The notes: generated by a model from the letters alone, not told the origin. DNA of 7,324 nucleotides from Candidatus Bathyarchaeota archaeon (GCA_011041895.1 DRAE01000083.1:1-7324); one strand, 5' to 3'. Positions 1-5,512 are shown, numbered from the stretch's first letter. Translations and numbers: made by a program.

Positions 1-438
1 CCTGGGCATATTGTCCTCGAAGTAGGGGCTGGTTCAGGCTATCATGCTGCTGTATGTGCAGAACTTGTTTCCCCTGGTGGCCACGTCTATACAATTGAGA
101 TAATTGAATCGCTGGTGAAATTTGCCCGTGAAAACTTGAAGAGAACCGGATATGACAAGGTTGTAACGGTTATACATGGAGATGGTTCACAAGGTTATCC
201 CGATAAAGCCCCCTACGATAGAATACTTGTAACAGCAGCTGCTCCATCCATACCTAAACCCTTAATAGAGCAGCTTAAAGTTGGCGGTATAATGGTGCTT
301 CCCGTTGGAGCCCCAAGTTTTTCACAAGACTTGCTGGTTGTAAGGAAAACAGAGAAAAGTAAGTTCACAGTTAAAAATTATGGTCCTGTAGCATTCGTCC
401 CCTTAGTAGGTAAGTTCGGGTGGAAGGGATGGGTGTAA
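1..438 (+). CDS. pcm: Protein-L-isoaspartate O-methyltransferase, 5'-truncated by window edge
   Basis: This is the C-terminal 145 residues of a class I SAM-dependent methyltransferase that repairs isoaspartyl residues in damaged cytosolic proteins. The frame is open from base 1. SAM-binding motif I (LEVGAGSGYH) is at visible residues 6-15. The acidic post-I residue is E33 in VYTIEI. GDG at residues 60-62 and YDRILVTAAAP at 72-82 match the PCMT motif II region, and the FVPLVGKFGW end (132-141) is a family signature. The N-terminal part lies outside the window. A GTG at 115 is internal to motif I/post-I and is not the real start. The stop overlaps the start of fen by 10 bp, so the two genes are probably co-transcribed and translationally coupled. 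The family assignment is firm. What lies upstream is unknown. Confidence 0.95.
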   Translation, partial: PGHIVLEVGAGSGYHAAVCAELVSPGGHVYTIEIIESLVKFARENLKRTGYDKVVTVIHGDGSQGYPDKAPYDRILVTAAAPSIPKPLIEQLKVGGIMVLPVGAPSFSQDLLVVRKTEKSKFTVKNYGPVAFVPLVGKFGWKGWV

Positions 439-1466
439 ATATAAGGGATCTAATAACGGTTGCTAAAGAAGTTGAGTTGGAGAGTTTATGCAGGCGTTCG
501 ATAGCAATTGATGCAATGAATGCCTTGTACCAGTTTCTGGCGATAATAAGGCAAAGAGACGGAACCCCACTTATCGACAGAAGAGGTAACATAACATCCC
601 ATTTAAGTGGGTTGTTCTATAGGACGGTTAACCTAGTTGAAGTTGGTATAAAGCCTGTATATGTGTTCGATGGACCACCTGTACCATTAAAGCAGAAAAC
701 TATAGAGGAACGGGAAAGGCTGAGAGAGGAAGCGTATAGAAGGTGGAAGCTTGCACTGCAGAGAGGGGATCTAAAGGAGGCTAGAAAATATGCTCAGGCA
801 GCTCTTCACTTAACTCCTGAAATGATTGACGAAGCGAAAAAGCTCCTAACATACATGGGTATCCCCTATGTTGACGCTAAGCATGATGGAGAAGCCCAAG
901 CTGCATACATGGCTGCAAAAGGCGACGTGTGGGCTACAGCCAGCCAAGATTACGATTCACTTCTCTTCGGCAGCCCCCGATTAGTTAGAAATCTAACTAT
1001 TTCAGGCAGACGAAAGCTGCCGGGAAGAGACGAGTACATAAAGATAATGCCTGAAATAATCGAACTTGACAAAGTACTATCAAGTCTAGGAATTGATAGG
1101 CGAAAGCTGATAATGATAGGTCTGCTAGTTGGAACAGATTTTAACGAAGGTGTTAAAGGTATAGGTCCAAAAACGGCACTTGGCATAGTTAAAAAAGTGG
1201 ATGATATAGATGATCTGTTTAAGTATACTCGTTTTAAAGAATCACCTGAAATAATTAAGGAAGTTTTTAAGCTTTTTGAATCTCCTGATGTGAACAAGGA
1301 GTATAAGCTTGAATGGAAACGCCCCAACCGCGAGAAGATAATCGAGTTTTTATGCGACGAGCATGACTTCTCTAGAGAACGCGTAGAAAAGGCTATTAGC
1401 AGAATGGAAAAAGCTTATGATAAATTCTTCGCTGTGAAAGGTTTGGATGCGTGGTTATTCGGCTAG
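429..1466 (+). CDS. fen: Flap endonuclease 1 (FEN1/XPG family, archaeal)
   Basis: This is a complete 345-residue structure-specific nuclease that removes 5' flaps during Okazaki-fragment maturation and base-excision repair, normally with PCNA. The N-terminal XPG region (about 1-100) carries D28 (DAMNALYQFL) and D81 (VFDGPP). The internal XPG region has KHDGEAQAAY with D153 and E155, then SQDYD with D174 and D176. D237 (VGTDFNEG) is followed by the helix-hairpin-helix VKGIGPKTALG (about 242-252). Most FEN1 proteins have Glu where D153 sits. The C-terminal VKGLDAWLFG resembles a PIP box but lacks the leading Gln and the second aromatic. I chose ATG 429 over the in-frame GTG 420 because family members begin MGV/MGI and Gly2 contributes to the active site. 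The gene overlaps the pcm stop by 10 bp, and its own stop overlaps the converging minus-strand gene. Confidence 0.96.
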   Translation: MGVNIRDLITVAKEVELESLCRRSIAIDAMNALYQFLAIIRQRDGTPLIDRRGNITSHLSGLFYRTVNLVEVGIKPVYVFDGPPVPLKQKTIEERERLREEAYRRWKLALQRGDLKEARKYAQAALHLTPEMIDEAKKLLTYMGIPYVDAKHDGEAQAAYMAAKGDVWATASQDYDSLLFGSPRLVRNLTISGRRKLPGRDEYIKIMPEIIELDKVLSSLGIDRRKLIMIGLLVGTDFNEGVKGIGPKTALGIVKKVDDIDDLFKYTRFKESPEIIKEVFKLFESPDVNKEYKLEWKRPNREKIIEFLCDEHDFSRERVEKAISRMEKAYDKFFAVKGLDAWLFG

Positions 1467-1661
1467 CTCGATGAGTTTACCCTCTTTTCCACTTTGATAT
1501 ACCCTTATTGTCCCAAGAAGTTCAAGCACCATTAGTGCCTTTATTAAGTCATCATTTGAAAAGTTTCCAACTCTCTTTTTCAACTCCTCTTTTATCTTAT
1601 CCAATGTAACTTCTTTTCTTTTCAATAGAATACTGTATATTTCATCTTGAAGGACCTTCAC
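1455..1661 (-). CDS. Small winged-helix-like protein coupled to cdc48
   Basis: This is a 68-residue basic/acidic protein that starts with GTG. No named family is recognised. The order of elements reads as a winged helix: helix 1 around DEIYSILLKRK (6-16), helix 2 around LDKIKEELKKR (20-30), helix 3 around NDDLIKALMVLELLG (36-50), then a beta wing TIRVYQSGKEGKLIEL (51-66). It begins one base after the cdc48 TAA, and a GGAG lies about 12 nt upstream inside the cdc48 coding end, so it is almost certainly translated from the cdc48 message. Its 3' end overlaps the converging fen gene by 12 bp. No other start is available. It could be a DNA-binding regulator or a protein-interaction wHTH working with Cdc48. 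The sequence cannot decide between these. Confidence 0.75.
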   Translation of the reverse strand: MKVLQDEIYSILLKRKEVTLDKIKEELKKRVGNFSNDDLIKALMVLELLGTIRVYQSGKEGKLIELAE

Positions 1662-1662
1662 T

Positions 1663-3864
1663 TTATATCACAGCTCCTCTATGCTCTCTAGTATATCCAC
1701 TTCTTTCCCTTAGCTTCTTAGCCATCTCCTCATAAGCCTTAACTATTCTCTCATTCAATGATGCTCCTACTTTCTCTAGAGCTCTTTCAAAGTCTTCCAT
1801 TTTAACATTCTCCGCATTAATATCTCTCCTAAGAGCCATCATAGCAGCTTCCCTGCATAATGCCTCAATATCCGCTCCAGAGTAATACTGTGTTTTCTTA
1901 GCAATCTCTCTTAGGTTCACATCATCTGCAAGGGGCATATTCTTGGTGTATATTTTTAGAATCTTATATCTTGTATCCTCATCTGGTGGTGGAACATATA
2001 TCAATCTGTCAAATCTACCTGGTCTAAGGAGTGCAGGGTCAAGCATGTCTGGCCTATTCGTTGCACCGATTACGACTACATCCTTAAGGACAATGAGTCC
2101 ATCCATCTCAGTTAGTAGTTGGCTAACTACTCTCTGAGTTACACCAGCATCTCCATATATCAGATCCCTTCTCGGGGCTAATGCATCTATTTCATCAAAG
2201 AATATTATGGCAGGAGACACCGTTCTAGCCCTTCTAAAGACCTCTCTTATCCCTCTCTCACTTTCTCCAACCCATTTACTTAAAAGCTCTGGACCCTTTA
2301 CACTTATGAAGTTTGCTTCACTTTCAGTTGCGACGGCTTTCGCTAGGAGCGTTTTTCCACATCCAGGAGGCCCGAAGAGTAATACTCCCTTCGGAGGTTT
2401 TATACCCATTCTTTCGAATGCTTCTGGATGCTTCAGTGGCCATTCCACGCATTCTCTGAGTTCCTGTTTAACGTCCTCTAATCCTCCAATATCATCCCAT
2501 CTTACATTAGGTGTTTCTATGTAAACTTCTCTCATAGCTGTTGGAACCACTTCCTTAAAGGCTTTCATGAAATCCTCTTTAGTGACAACCATTTTCTCTA
2601 AGACCTCTGGAGGCACTCTATCCTCTCTGAGATTTATCTCTGGCATATATCTTCTGAGTGCAATCATAGCCGCTTCTCTGCATAATGCAGCTAAGTCTGC
2701 TCCAGTATATCCATGCGTTATCGCAGCTATCTCCTCAAGGTCAACATCCTTTAACGGCATTCCACGCGTATGAACTTGAAGTATCTCCAATCGCCCTTTC
2801 TTATCGGGTACACCGATTTCTATCTCTCTATCAAATCTTCCAGGTCTCCTTAAGGCTGGATCAAGGTCGTTTATCCTGTTTGTTGCTCCTATAACTATGA
2901 CATTTCCACGTGGTGTGAGTCCATCCATTAGAGCAAGTAACTGTGCAACAACTCTCCTCTCAACTTCTCCCACAACTTCTCCTCTCTTTGGAGCGATAGC
3001 ATCTATTTCATCTATGAATATTATCGCTGGAGCATTCTGTTGTGCCTTTTGGAATACCTCTCTTAATCTTCTTTCACTTTCCCCATAAAATTTACTCATG
3101 ATTTCAGGACCAGATATTGATATAAAGTAGGCATCGGTTTCATTTGCAACGGCTTTCGCTAGGAGCGTTTTTCCACATCCAGGAGGTCCATAAAGCAGAA
3201 TTCCCTTGGGTGGTTCTATTCCAAGTCTCTTAAACACCTCGGGATGTCGCATTGGAAGCTCTACCATCTCCCTTATCTTCTGCTTAGCCTCTTTTAGATC
3301 TCCTATATCATCATAAGTTACTGGAGGGATGGCAAGCTCCGTTACAGGCTGTGGCAGGATTTCAACGCTTGTGTCATCGTCTGGAACTACTGCTCCCCTA
3401 GGTATAGTTCTTACAACTCTAAACATGATAGTTCCACTAAAAACAGGGATGTATATTCTATCGTCTCTAGTCAGAGGCTGCCCTACAATTTTCCTCTTAA
3501 CATAACTCTTGAAGAGGTCATCTACCTGAATTGAAACCGCTACTGGAGCCAAAACTATTTTTCTAGCTCTCTTAACTGTTGCTGGTCTAACAGTTACATA
3601 ATCTCCGAGCGCGACTCCAGCATTTTTTCTGACCAAGCTTGACATTCTTATACTTTGATCATCTGTATCTTCGTAATCTGGAAGTACCATGGCAACAGTT
3701 GCTTTTTCTCCCTCAATTTCTATATAGTCTCCCTCGCTAACCCCCAATGTCCTCATAACATTTCTGCTTACTCTAACTATAGGGCGTACCCTTTGTCTGT
3801 CTCTTGGAAGTGCCTCCTTAACCTGCAATATGACCTCATTCTTCTTACCTTTTTTTACGTCCAT
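1663..3864 (-). CDS. cdc48: Cdc48/VAT AAA+ ATPase (p97 family)
   Basis: This is a 733-residue double-ring unfoldase, the archaeal counterpart of p97/VCP and Thermoplasma VAT. It extracts and unfolds proteins, often for the 20S proteasome. Residues 1 to about 185 are the N domain (double-psi barrel plus beta-clam). D1 has Walker A GPPGCGKT at 226-233, Walker B IIFIDEID at 281-288 (D285, E286), pore loop KFYG at 258-261 and arginine fingers in ALRRPGRFD (R339/R343). D2 has Walker A at 498-505, Walker B IIFFDEID at 553-560, pore loop KWVG at 530-533 and ALLRPGRFD (R614/R617). All catalytic elements are intact and the length is typical. The C-terminus ends HRGAVI and has no Hb-Tyr-X proteasome-docking motif. 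The gene starts at ATG 3864, 57 bp after the zinc-ribbon gene, and is followed directly by a 68-residue wHTH gene. Confidence 0.98.
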   Translation of the reverse strand: MDVKKGKKNEVILQVKEALPRDRQRVRPIVRVSRNVMRTLGVSEGDYIEIEGEKATVAMVLPDYEDTDDQSIRMSSLVRKNAGVALGDYVTVRPATVKRARKIVLAPVAVSIQVDDLFKSYVKRKIVGQPLTRDDRIYIPVFSGTIMFRVVRTIPRGAVVPDDDTSVEILPQPVTELAIPPVTYDDIGDLKEAKQKIREMVELPMRHPEVFKRLGIEPPKGILLYGPPGCGKTLLAKAVANETDAYFISISGPEIMSKFYGESERRLREVFQKAQQNAPAIIFIDEIDAIAPKRGEVVGEVERRVVAQLLALMDGLTPRGNVIVIGATNRINDLDPALRRPGRFDREIEIGVPDKKGRLEILQVHTRGMPLKDVDLEEIAAITHGYTGADLAALCREAAMIALRRYMPEINLREDRVPPEVLEKMVVTKEDFMKAFKEVVPTAMREVYIETPNVRWDDIGGLEDVKQELRECVEWPLKHPEAFERMGIKPPKGVLLFGPPGCGKTLLAKAVATESEANFISVKGPELLSKWVGESERGIREVFRRARTVSPAIIFFDEIDALAPRRDLIYGDAGVTQRVVSQLLTEMDGLIVLKDVVVIGATNRPDMLDPALLRPGRFDRLIYVPPPDEDTRYKILKIYTKNMPLADDVNLREIAKKTQYYSGADIEALCREAAMMALRRDINAENVKMEDFERALEKVGASLNERIVKAYEEMAKKLRERSGYTREHRGAVI

Positions 3865-3901
3865 ATCATCACAACCTACTAATATTCACTACCCAGAGGA
3901 A

Positions 3902-3909
3902 CTATAAAA
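3902..3909 (-). promoter_or_regulatory. TATA-like box ahead of cdc48
   Basis: Read on the minus strand, the 57-bp spacer ahead of cdc48 contains TTTTATAG within TATTATTTTATAG, centred about 41 bp from the ATG. A start of transcription about 25 bp downstream would leave a leader of about 15 nt. The leader contains GGTTGTGAT, a partial match to the archaeal Shine-Dalgarno sequence. Cdc48 may therefore have its own promoter as well as readthrough from the zinc-ribbon gene. This is inferred from position and composition only. Confidence 0.4.
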
Positions 3910-3921
3910 TAATAGTTTTCA

Positions 3922-4113
3922 CTAAGGTCCTTCGAATCCACAGTTTGGACATCTATAACTAGCCATTCTACTTCTGCATTTCTTACATCTCCAGATAATA
4001 TACTCCCCGCATACAGGACATGGGAAACATACTCCCTTCTCAAATGGAGCTATAGTCCTCTTGCATGATATACATCTATGCAGCTCAAGTTTTTCCTCGC
4101 TCATTTTCATCAC
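3922..4113 (-). CDS. Double zinc-ribbon microprotein (COG2888 / HVO_2753-like)
   Basis: This is a 63-residue protein with four CxxC knuckles: C14-C17, C32-C35, C43-C46 and C55-C58. C29 is an extra cysteine. Two zinc sites are expected. The pattern, with CPVCG and CPNCG and a C-terminus ending almost at the last knuckle, matches the archaeal Zn-ribbon RNA-binding family annotated as involved in translation (COG2888, including haloarchaeal HVO_2753). The start is uncertain. GTG 4113, ATG 4110 and ATG 4104 are all in frame within ten bases, and no Shine-Dalgarno site separates them. In many archaea this gene sits next to the elongation factor 1-beta gene, but here its downstream neighbour is cdc48. 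It is the first gene of the minus-strand cluster and diverges from tRNA-Lys. Confidence 0.9.
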   Translation of the reverse strand: MMKMSEEKLELHRCISCKRTIAPFEKGVCFPCPVCGEYIIWRCKKCRSRMASYRCPNCGFEGP

Positions 4114-4155
4114 ATTCTCTTAATCGTTTTCTTAACTTTAACCAAATCTTGGATT

Positions 4156-4163
4156 ATTAAATA
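4156..4163 (-). promoter_or_regulatory. TATA-like box ahead of zinc-ribbon gene
   Basis: The minus-strand reading is TATTTAAT, centred about 46 bp upstream of GTG 4113. This would place transcription initiation near 4133 and give a leader of about 20 nt. The surrounding 120-bp spacer between this gene and the divergent tRNA is AT-rich throughout, so the exact box is uncertain. Confidence 0.4.
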
Positions 4164-4181
4164 GTTATGTAGAATCCTAAA

Positions 4182-4190
4182 TTTTTAAAT
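4182..4190 (+). promoter_or_regulatory. Possible TATA box for tRNA-Lys
   Basis: TTTTTAAAT is centred 47 bp upstream of the mature tRNA 5' end. It would give a 5' leader of about 20 nt for RNase P to remove. A second candidate, TTTATTAT at 4201-4208, is about 28 bp upstream and would give almost no leader. The sequence does not choose between them. Confidence 0.3.
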
Positions 4191-4232
4191 TCATTCAATC
4201 TTTATTATCTCGAGAAATACCTAGCTGGCTAA

Positions 4233-4306
4233 GGGCCCGTAGCTCAGCTAGGTAGAGCACCGGGCTTTTAACCCGGGGGTCGCGGGTTCAAATCCCGCCG
4301 GGCCCG
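4233..4306 (+). tRNA. tRNA-Lys (anticodon UUU)
   Basis: This is a full cloverleaf of 74 nt. The acceptor stem is GGGCCCG (4233-4239) paired with CGGGCCC (4299-4305), followed by discriminator G at 4306. The D arm has GCTC pairing with GAGC. The anticodon stem is CCGGG/CCCGG around the loop CTTTTAA, so the anticodon is TTT. The T arm is GCGGG-TTCAAAT-CCCGC. There is no intron. CCA is not encoded (GCTAA follows), so the tail is added after transcription. Nearly all stem pairs are G-C, as expected in a thermophile. It is transcribed away from the zinc-ribbon/cdc48 cluster. Confidence 0.97.
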
Positions 4307-4672
4307 CTAAGATTTTCAATCGAATACCTTATATCAAACATATCTCCCTATTCTACTTGAGGATAAGCGTTAAAGCGATGGCTCGATAACCTAGCTGCTA
4401 AGTCGATCATTACTGCTAGAGTTTATTTCTGCACCTTCAGTATCTCTTCGAGTTTCTGATATGCTTTATAAGCTCTACCGGATACTTATCTAGAGTCGTT
4501 TGCTTATCCCTGTAGTTAAATAGATCCTCCCGCTCTCTCGCAGGCGAAACACTGCCAAAATACCATAAGCTAACCAAGATATCCTTATCAGCCGTGCCTT
4601 TAGGAAACACCCTTGAGTTGTTAAGAAATTAATAATGTATTTTTAGTTGAAAGAAATTAAATCCGTAATTTC
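4307..4672. other. 366-bp stretch without an intact gene
   Basis: This lies between tRNA-Lys and the stop of the minus-strand wHTH gene. It holds the decayed minus-strand coding sequence described separately (4423-4628) and an imperfect copy of the sequence found just before the tRNA (4383-4402 against 4210-4233). The ends (4307-4380 and 4629-4672) are AT-rich and show nothing recognisable. I found no second copy of the tRNA 3' end, which would have marked a tRNA-targeted integration. Confidence 0.5.
4423..4628 (-). pseudogene. Probable frameshifted remnant of an unidentified gene
   Basis: On the minus strand one frame is open from 4628 to the TGA at 4437. From a possible GTG at 4610 it would encode 57 residues with protein-like composition, for example ILVSLWYFGSVSPARE and NYRDKQTTLDKYP. 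Overlapping the end of that frame, a second frame reads RAYKAYQKLEEILKVQK and stops at TAA 4423. It looks like a natural helical C-terminus but has several stops upstream. Joining the two frames near 4470 would give one continuous protein, which suggests a one-base frameshift in a decaying gene. No family is recognised. The alternative is an intact 57-codon gene at 4437-4610, with the second frame open by chance. Confidence 0.4.
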
Positions 4673-4954
4673 CTATTTTTCTTCAATTATTTTTTCTATA
4701 TATTCAATTATCTGTCTATTTAATGCTGGATTAAGTGATATGGTTCTTCCTCCTTTATGAACTAGCAAATATCCCTTCTTTACAAGATCTTTAATTATTC
4801 TCTTAATTCTTTCCCCATCCCTTTTAACCTTCTTAGAAAGCCAATGCACTAAGCTGTCTACAGGTAGATACCTAGCCCCCCAACAACCTTTCCTCATAAG
4901 TCTATTCATTATATCTGCCTTAATCTTCTCATCGCTGTAAATCATTAGGTTCAC
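4673..4954 (-). CDS. Conserved archaeal winged-helix protein, function unknown
   Basis: This is a 93-residue basic protein. The central part (about 18-75) reads as a winged helix: RLMRKGCWGARYLPVDSLVHWL, then DGERIKRIIKDLVKKGYLL as recognition-type helix and strand, then VHKGGRTISLNP as the wing, with a final helix from about 79 on. The WGARY...VDSLV...DG.R...LV..GYL..HK pattern resembles small uncharacterised archaeal wHTH proteins I have seen, but I know no experimental function. The start is either GTG 4954, with AAGGT 7 nt upstream, or ATG 4945 (90 residues). It is divergent from another small wHTH gene 81 bp away, with inverted repeats between them, so a transcriptional regulator role is likely but inferred. 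Confidence 0.8.
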   Translation of the reverse strand: MNLMIYSDEKIKADIMNRLMRKGCWGARYLPVDSLVHWLSKKVKRDGERIKRIIKDLVKKGYLLVHKGGRTISLNPALNRQIIEYIEKIIEEK

Positions 4955-4960
4955 TTATAA

Positions 4961-4975
4961 TACCTTTAGAAGGTA
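4961..4975. repeat. 15-bp inverted repeat ahead of the 93-residue wHTH gene
   Basis: TACCTT and AAGGTA form perfect 6-bp arms around a 3-bp centre (TAG). It lies between the TATA-like box at 4978-4985 and the GTG start at 4954, a typical place for an archaeal repressor operator. One arm also contains the possible Shine-Dalgarno sequence for that GTG, so a small hairpin acting on translation is a second possibility if transcription begins far enough upstream. Confidence 0.5.
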
Positions 4976-4977
4976 AC

Positions 4978-4985
4978 ATTTAAAT
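4978..4985. promoter_or_regulatory. Symmetric TATA-like box between divergent wHTH genes
   Basis: ATTTAAAT is self-complementary and can be read as a TATA box on either strand. For the minus gene it is centred about 28 bp from GTG 4954, so that transcript would be leaderless or nearly so. For the plus gene it would start transcription near 5008, giving a leader of about 27 nt that includes the 16-bp palindrome. A second plus-strand box, TTAAATAT at 5001-5008, is also possible and would start close to 5030. Confidence 0.45.
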
Positions 4986-5008
4986 ACTTTATTCTCGTAG
5001 TTAAATAT

Positions 5009-5024
5009 GGATAAGTACTTATCC
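5009..5024. promoter_or_regulatory. Perfect 16-bp palindrome, candidate operator
   Basis: GGATAAGTACTTATCC is identical to its reverse complement over all 16 bases. It sits between the TATA-like boxes and the Shine-Dalgarno sequence of the 114-residue wHTH gene. A dimer bound here would cover the transcription start or block the polymerase. The simplest reading is autoregulation by the gene product, but the partner protein is inferred. Confidence 0.65.
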
Positions 5025-5025
5025 G

Positions 5026-5030
5026 GGTGA
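5026..5030 (+). promoter_or_regulatory. Ribosome binding site that decides the start at 5036
   Basis: GGTGA lies five bases ahead of ATG 5036 and matches the 3' end of archaeal 16S rRNA. The in-frame GTG at 5027 is part of this site, so the longer start is unlikely. Confidence 0.7.
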
Positions 5031-5035
5031 GAAAG

Positions 5036-5380
5036 ATGCCTGAAGAATTATATGCGAAGAAAGAGTATGAATCGATTTTGATAAAGACTTTAGGCGATTC
5101 CCCTAAGCTTAGGATTATAGATTTTTTCTTAGATAATCCGCTATTTGATTTTACCAAAAAGGAAGTTATTGAGGCTTTAGGTATGAGTAAGCAGACATTC
5201 TATAAATACTTTCCAGATTTAGAGAAGTATGGGATAGTTAAGATATCTAGAAAAATAGGTAGGGCAAAATTGTACAAGATAAATCTAGAACATCCGTTAG
5301 TTAAGATGCTTAGAGAGTATGAGAAGAAGATATCACTACAAATAGCTGAGAAGGAAGGTGCAATAGCCGTAAAATTATAG
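5036..5380 (+). CDS. ArsR-like winged-helix transcriptional regulator
   Basis: This is a 114-residue single-domain DNA-binding protein. After a short N-terminal segment, SPKLRIIDFFLDNP (about 22-35) is the first core helix. TKKEVIEALGMSKQTFYKYFPDLEKYGIV (about 40-68) is a clear helix-turn-helix with its recognition helix, and SRKIGRAKLYKINL (about 71-84) is the wing. A charged C-terminal helix (LREYEKKISLQIAEKEG) could mediate dimerisation. No cysteine or other obvious ligand site is present. ATG 5036 is preferred over GTG 5027 because of GGTGA just upstream. It diverges from a 93-residue wHTH gene and has a perfect 16-bp palindrome in its promoter, which suggests autoregulation. Its own targets are unknown, and nothing else nearby is obviously under its control. 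Confidence 0.88.
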   Translation: MPEELYAKKEYESILIKTLGDSPKLRIIDFFLDNPLFDFTKKEVIEALGMSKQTFYKYFPDLEKYGIVKISRKIGRAKLYKINLEHPLVKMLREYEKKISLQIAEKEGAIAVKL

Positions 5381-5475
5381 TCGTTACTTTCACTTATTCA
5401 TTTGCTGCTTATAACCTCAAAATATGTAGAAAGCAAAAGAGCAAGTTTTTCAGGGCTGTTGCAGGTAATTTAGCA

Positions 5476-5482
5476 TTTATAA
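5476..5482 (+). promoter_or_regulatory. TATA-like box ahead of the three-gene operon
   Basis: TTTATAA is centred about 34 bp ahead of ATG 5513. Initiation 25 bp downstream would leave a leader of only about 8 nt, and no Shine-Dalgarno sequence is visible before the ATG. Both facts fit a near-leaderless mRNA. GAACGTTC at 5504-5511 is an 8-bp palindrome at the likely start, too short to call an operator. Confidence 0.45.
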
Positions 5483-5512
5483 GCATGTACTAATACTTTA
5501 ATTAGAACGTTC

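Noticed and set aside
420..428. GTG start for FEN1 that adds three residues (MEG)
   Set aside because: FEN1 proteins start MGV/MGI, with Gly2 at the active site, and ATG 429 gives exactly this start. The GTG extension would bury that glycine.
950..1327. Minus-strand open frame of 125 codons inside fen
   Set aside because: It lies wholly inside the well-conserved FEN1 gene on the opposite strand, is rich in Ser/Leu/Ile as expected from antisense of coding sequence, and matches no family.
1943..3088. Several plus-strand open frames opposite cdc48
   Set aside because: They are antisense to the highly conserved AAA+ modules. Their low-complexity Ser/Thr/Pro-rich content is what the complement of such sequence gives.
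4151..4177. GGATT...AATCC inverted repeat around the TATA box of the zinc-ribbon gene
   Set aside because: The arms are only 5 bp with a long AT-rich spacer, which is easily a chance match in this composition.
4307..4672. tRNA-targeted integrated element with attL/attR
   Set aside because: No second copy of the tRNA 3' end, no integrase and no virus or plasmid gene is visible in the window.
5027..5035. GTG start for the 114-residue wHTH protein (adds MRK)
   Set aside because: The GTG is part of the GGTGA ribosome binding site that is ideally spaced for ATG 5036.
5504..5511. GAACGTTC palindrome just before the KH-protein gene
   Set aside because: Eight bases is too short to call an operator without conservation or other copies.
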